Positions 63,480-64,000 of a stretch of DNA of 64,000 nucleotides are shown here, in pieces (position 1 is the stretch's first letter; every line of letters begins with the position of its first letter). This stretch comes from Hyalangium ruber (GTDB taxonomy: Bacteria > Myxococcota > Myxococcia > Myxococcales > Myxococcaceae). The notes below the pieces were generated by a model, which made no database searches, was not told the origin of the DNA, and worked only from the letters and a program-made list of their open reading frames with translations. The stretch covers positions 248,001 to 312,000 of the forward strand of contig NZ_JAXIVS010000014.1 of NCBI RefSeq assembly GCF_034259325.1. The letters run 5' to 3'. A program made the position numbers and the translations under genes.

Positions 63480-64000
63480 ATGATCGAGACCTACTACGCG
63501 GGTGCTTACTGGTTGGCTCGCCACGAATCCGCCGAGGCATGCGCCCGGCGCGCGGAAGCCCTCTTTGAACGTCTCGGTCGCATCGAGCCGACGTGGCGGC
63601 ACTGGTACGAGACGGGGAGTTCCTTCGCGGAAGCCCGCGAGCGACCGTTCACCCCTGACACCGCGAGCTTCAAGGCGCTCTTCGAGCGGAAGCAGAACCG
63701 CATGGGGGATGGGTTCAGCTTCTGGCTGTGGACGGGTGACAGTCCCGAGGAGACCACGAGCGTCGATGGGTTCTGCGGCTCCGCCAGCTTCGTGCCCCCT
63801 CCAGTCTGTGTGTTCAAGCCACCCTCGGAAGGGCCCCTGGCGCACCGGGTGCTGACCTCCGCCGTGCTGAGCGAGGTGGTGCGCGCCATGGCGCTGGCCT
63901 GGGAGCCGGAGTGGTGCGTTGCCACCTCCGAGCAACACCGGGACATGCTGGCGAACCATGGGGAAGTGCCAGACGTCTTCGTGGGCTGGGTGATGTACTT
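63480..64000 (+). CDS. Imm52-family immunity protein (cut by window end)
   Basis: From ATG 63480, 13 nt after the toxin stop, the frame is open to the last base (173 complete codons). It opens MIETYYAGAYWLARHESAEA, then CARRAEALFERLG, matching the Imm52 pattern, with GFSFWLWTG and later VCVFKPP in the body. Imm52 is associated with Tox-REase-5 toxins, so this is the probable cognate immunity protein. No signal peptide, as expected for cytoplasmic neutralisation. Immunity and toxin would be co-expressed. Confidence 0.83.
   Translation, partial: MIETYYAGAYWLARHESAEACARRAEALFERLGRIEPTWRHWYETGSSFAEARERPFTPDTASFKALFERKQNRMGDGFSFWLWTGDSPEETTSVDGFCGSASFVPPPVCVFKPPSEGPLAHRVLTSAVLSEVVRAMALAWEPEWCVATSEQHRDMLANHGEVPDVFVGWVMY

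Overview
The window is very GC-rich and reads as a chromosomal segment of a myxobacterium, most likely of the Cystobacterineae (Archangium/Cystobacter/Stigmatella-type). The reasons are lineage-restricted paralogous families (DUF2378, DUF2381), a MYXO-CTERM-type sorting tail, many eukaryote-like Ser/Thr kinases and two-component proteins, sigma-54 activators, very large repetitive surface proteins, and two lipoprotein-toxin/immunity pairs resembling SitA/SitI kin-discrimination loci. I saw no rRNA, recognisable tRNA, CRISPR array, transposase or phage module.

Layout. 1-4.7 kb: a truncated PilZ/pseudo-receiver/AAA+ sigma-54 activator, divergent from a DUF2378 gene with its own sigma-54-like promoter; a small Cys-motif protein; an M15 peptidase with a peptidoglycan-binding domain; a GNAT acetyltransferase. 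4.8-15.8 kb: one 11-kb gene joining a 22-repeat surface adhesin ending in a MYXO-CTERM-like tail to a complete OmpA-family protein with its own internal signal peptide. 15.9-21.7 kb: two proteins of unknown function and a three-gene phosphorelay cluster (PAS kinase, single-domain regulator, hybrid kinase). 21.9-29 kb: a haem-motif CARDB lipoprotein, a DUF2381/kinase pair, an orphan type III secretion inner-rod gene and an LpxR-like lipid A deacylase. 29-32.2 kb: a four-module RNA-repair-type enzyme. 32.3-43.1 kb: three exported proteins, two of them very large modular lipoproteins. 43.1-47.8 kb, minus strand: two exported proteins downstream of a Ser/Thr kinase, then an L,D-transpeptidase with a LytM-like N-terminus. 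47.9-53 kb: leucyltransferase bpt, a NUC1-type nuclease, an Asn-Gly pentad-repeat protein coupled to an ADYC protein, a DMT-family exporter and an atypical SDR. 53-54.2 kb: lipoprotein toxin plus SMI1/KNR4 immunity gene. 54.3-61 kb: an NtrB/NtrC pair, a GAF kinase and three clustered membrane-protein genes. 61-64 kb: an alcohol dehydrogenase-like enzyme, then a lipoprotein toxin with a Tox-REase-5 domain and an Imm52-type gene cut by the window end.

The genes form a mosaic of short operons, not one pathway. Recurrent themes are surface and envelope biology (adhesins, OmpA, LpxR, M15, LytM/YkuD), signal transduction, and nuclease or RNA-repair functions that fit a life of contact-dependent conflict. 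The most unusual items are the adhesin/OmpA fused precursor, the MJ1316-EEP-2H-nucleotidyltransferase enzyme, the two toxin/immunity pairs, the pentad-repeat/ADYC pair, and a perfect 14-bp hairpin that covers a ribosome binding site.
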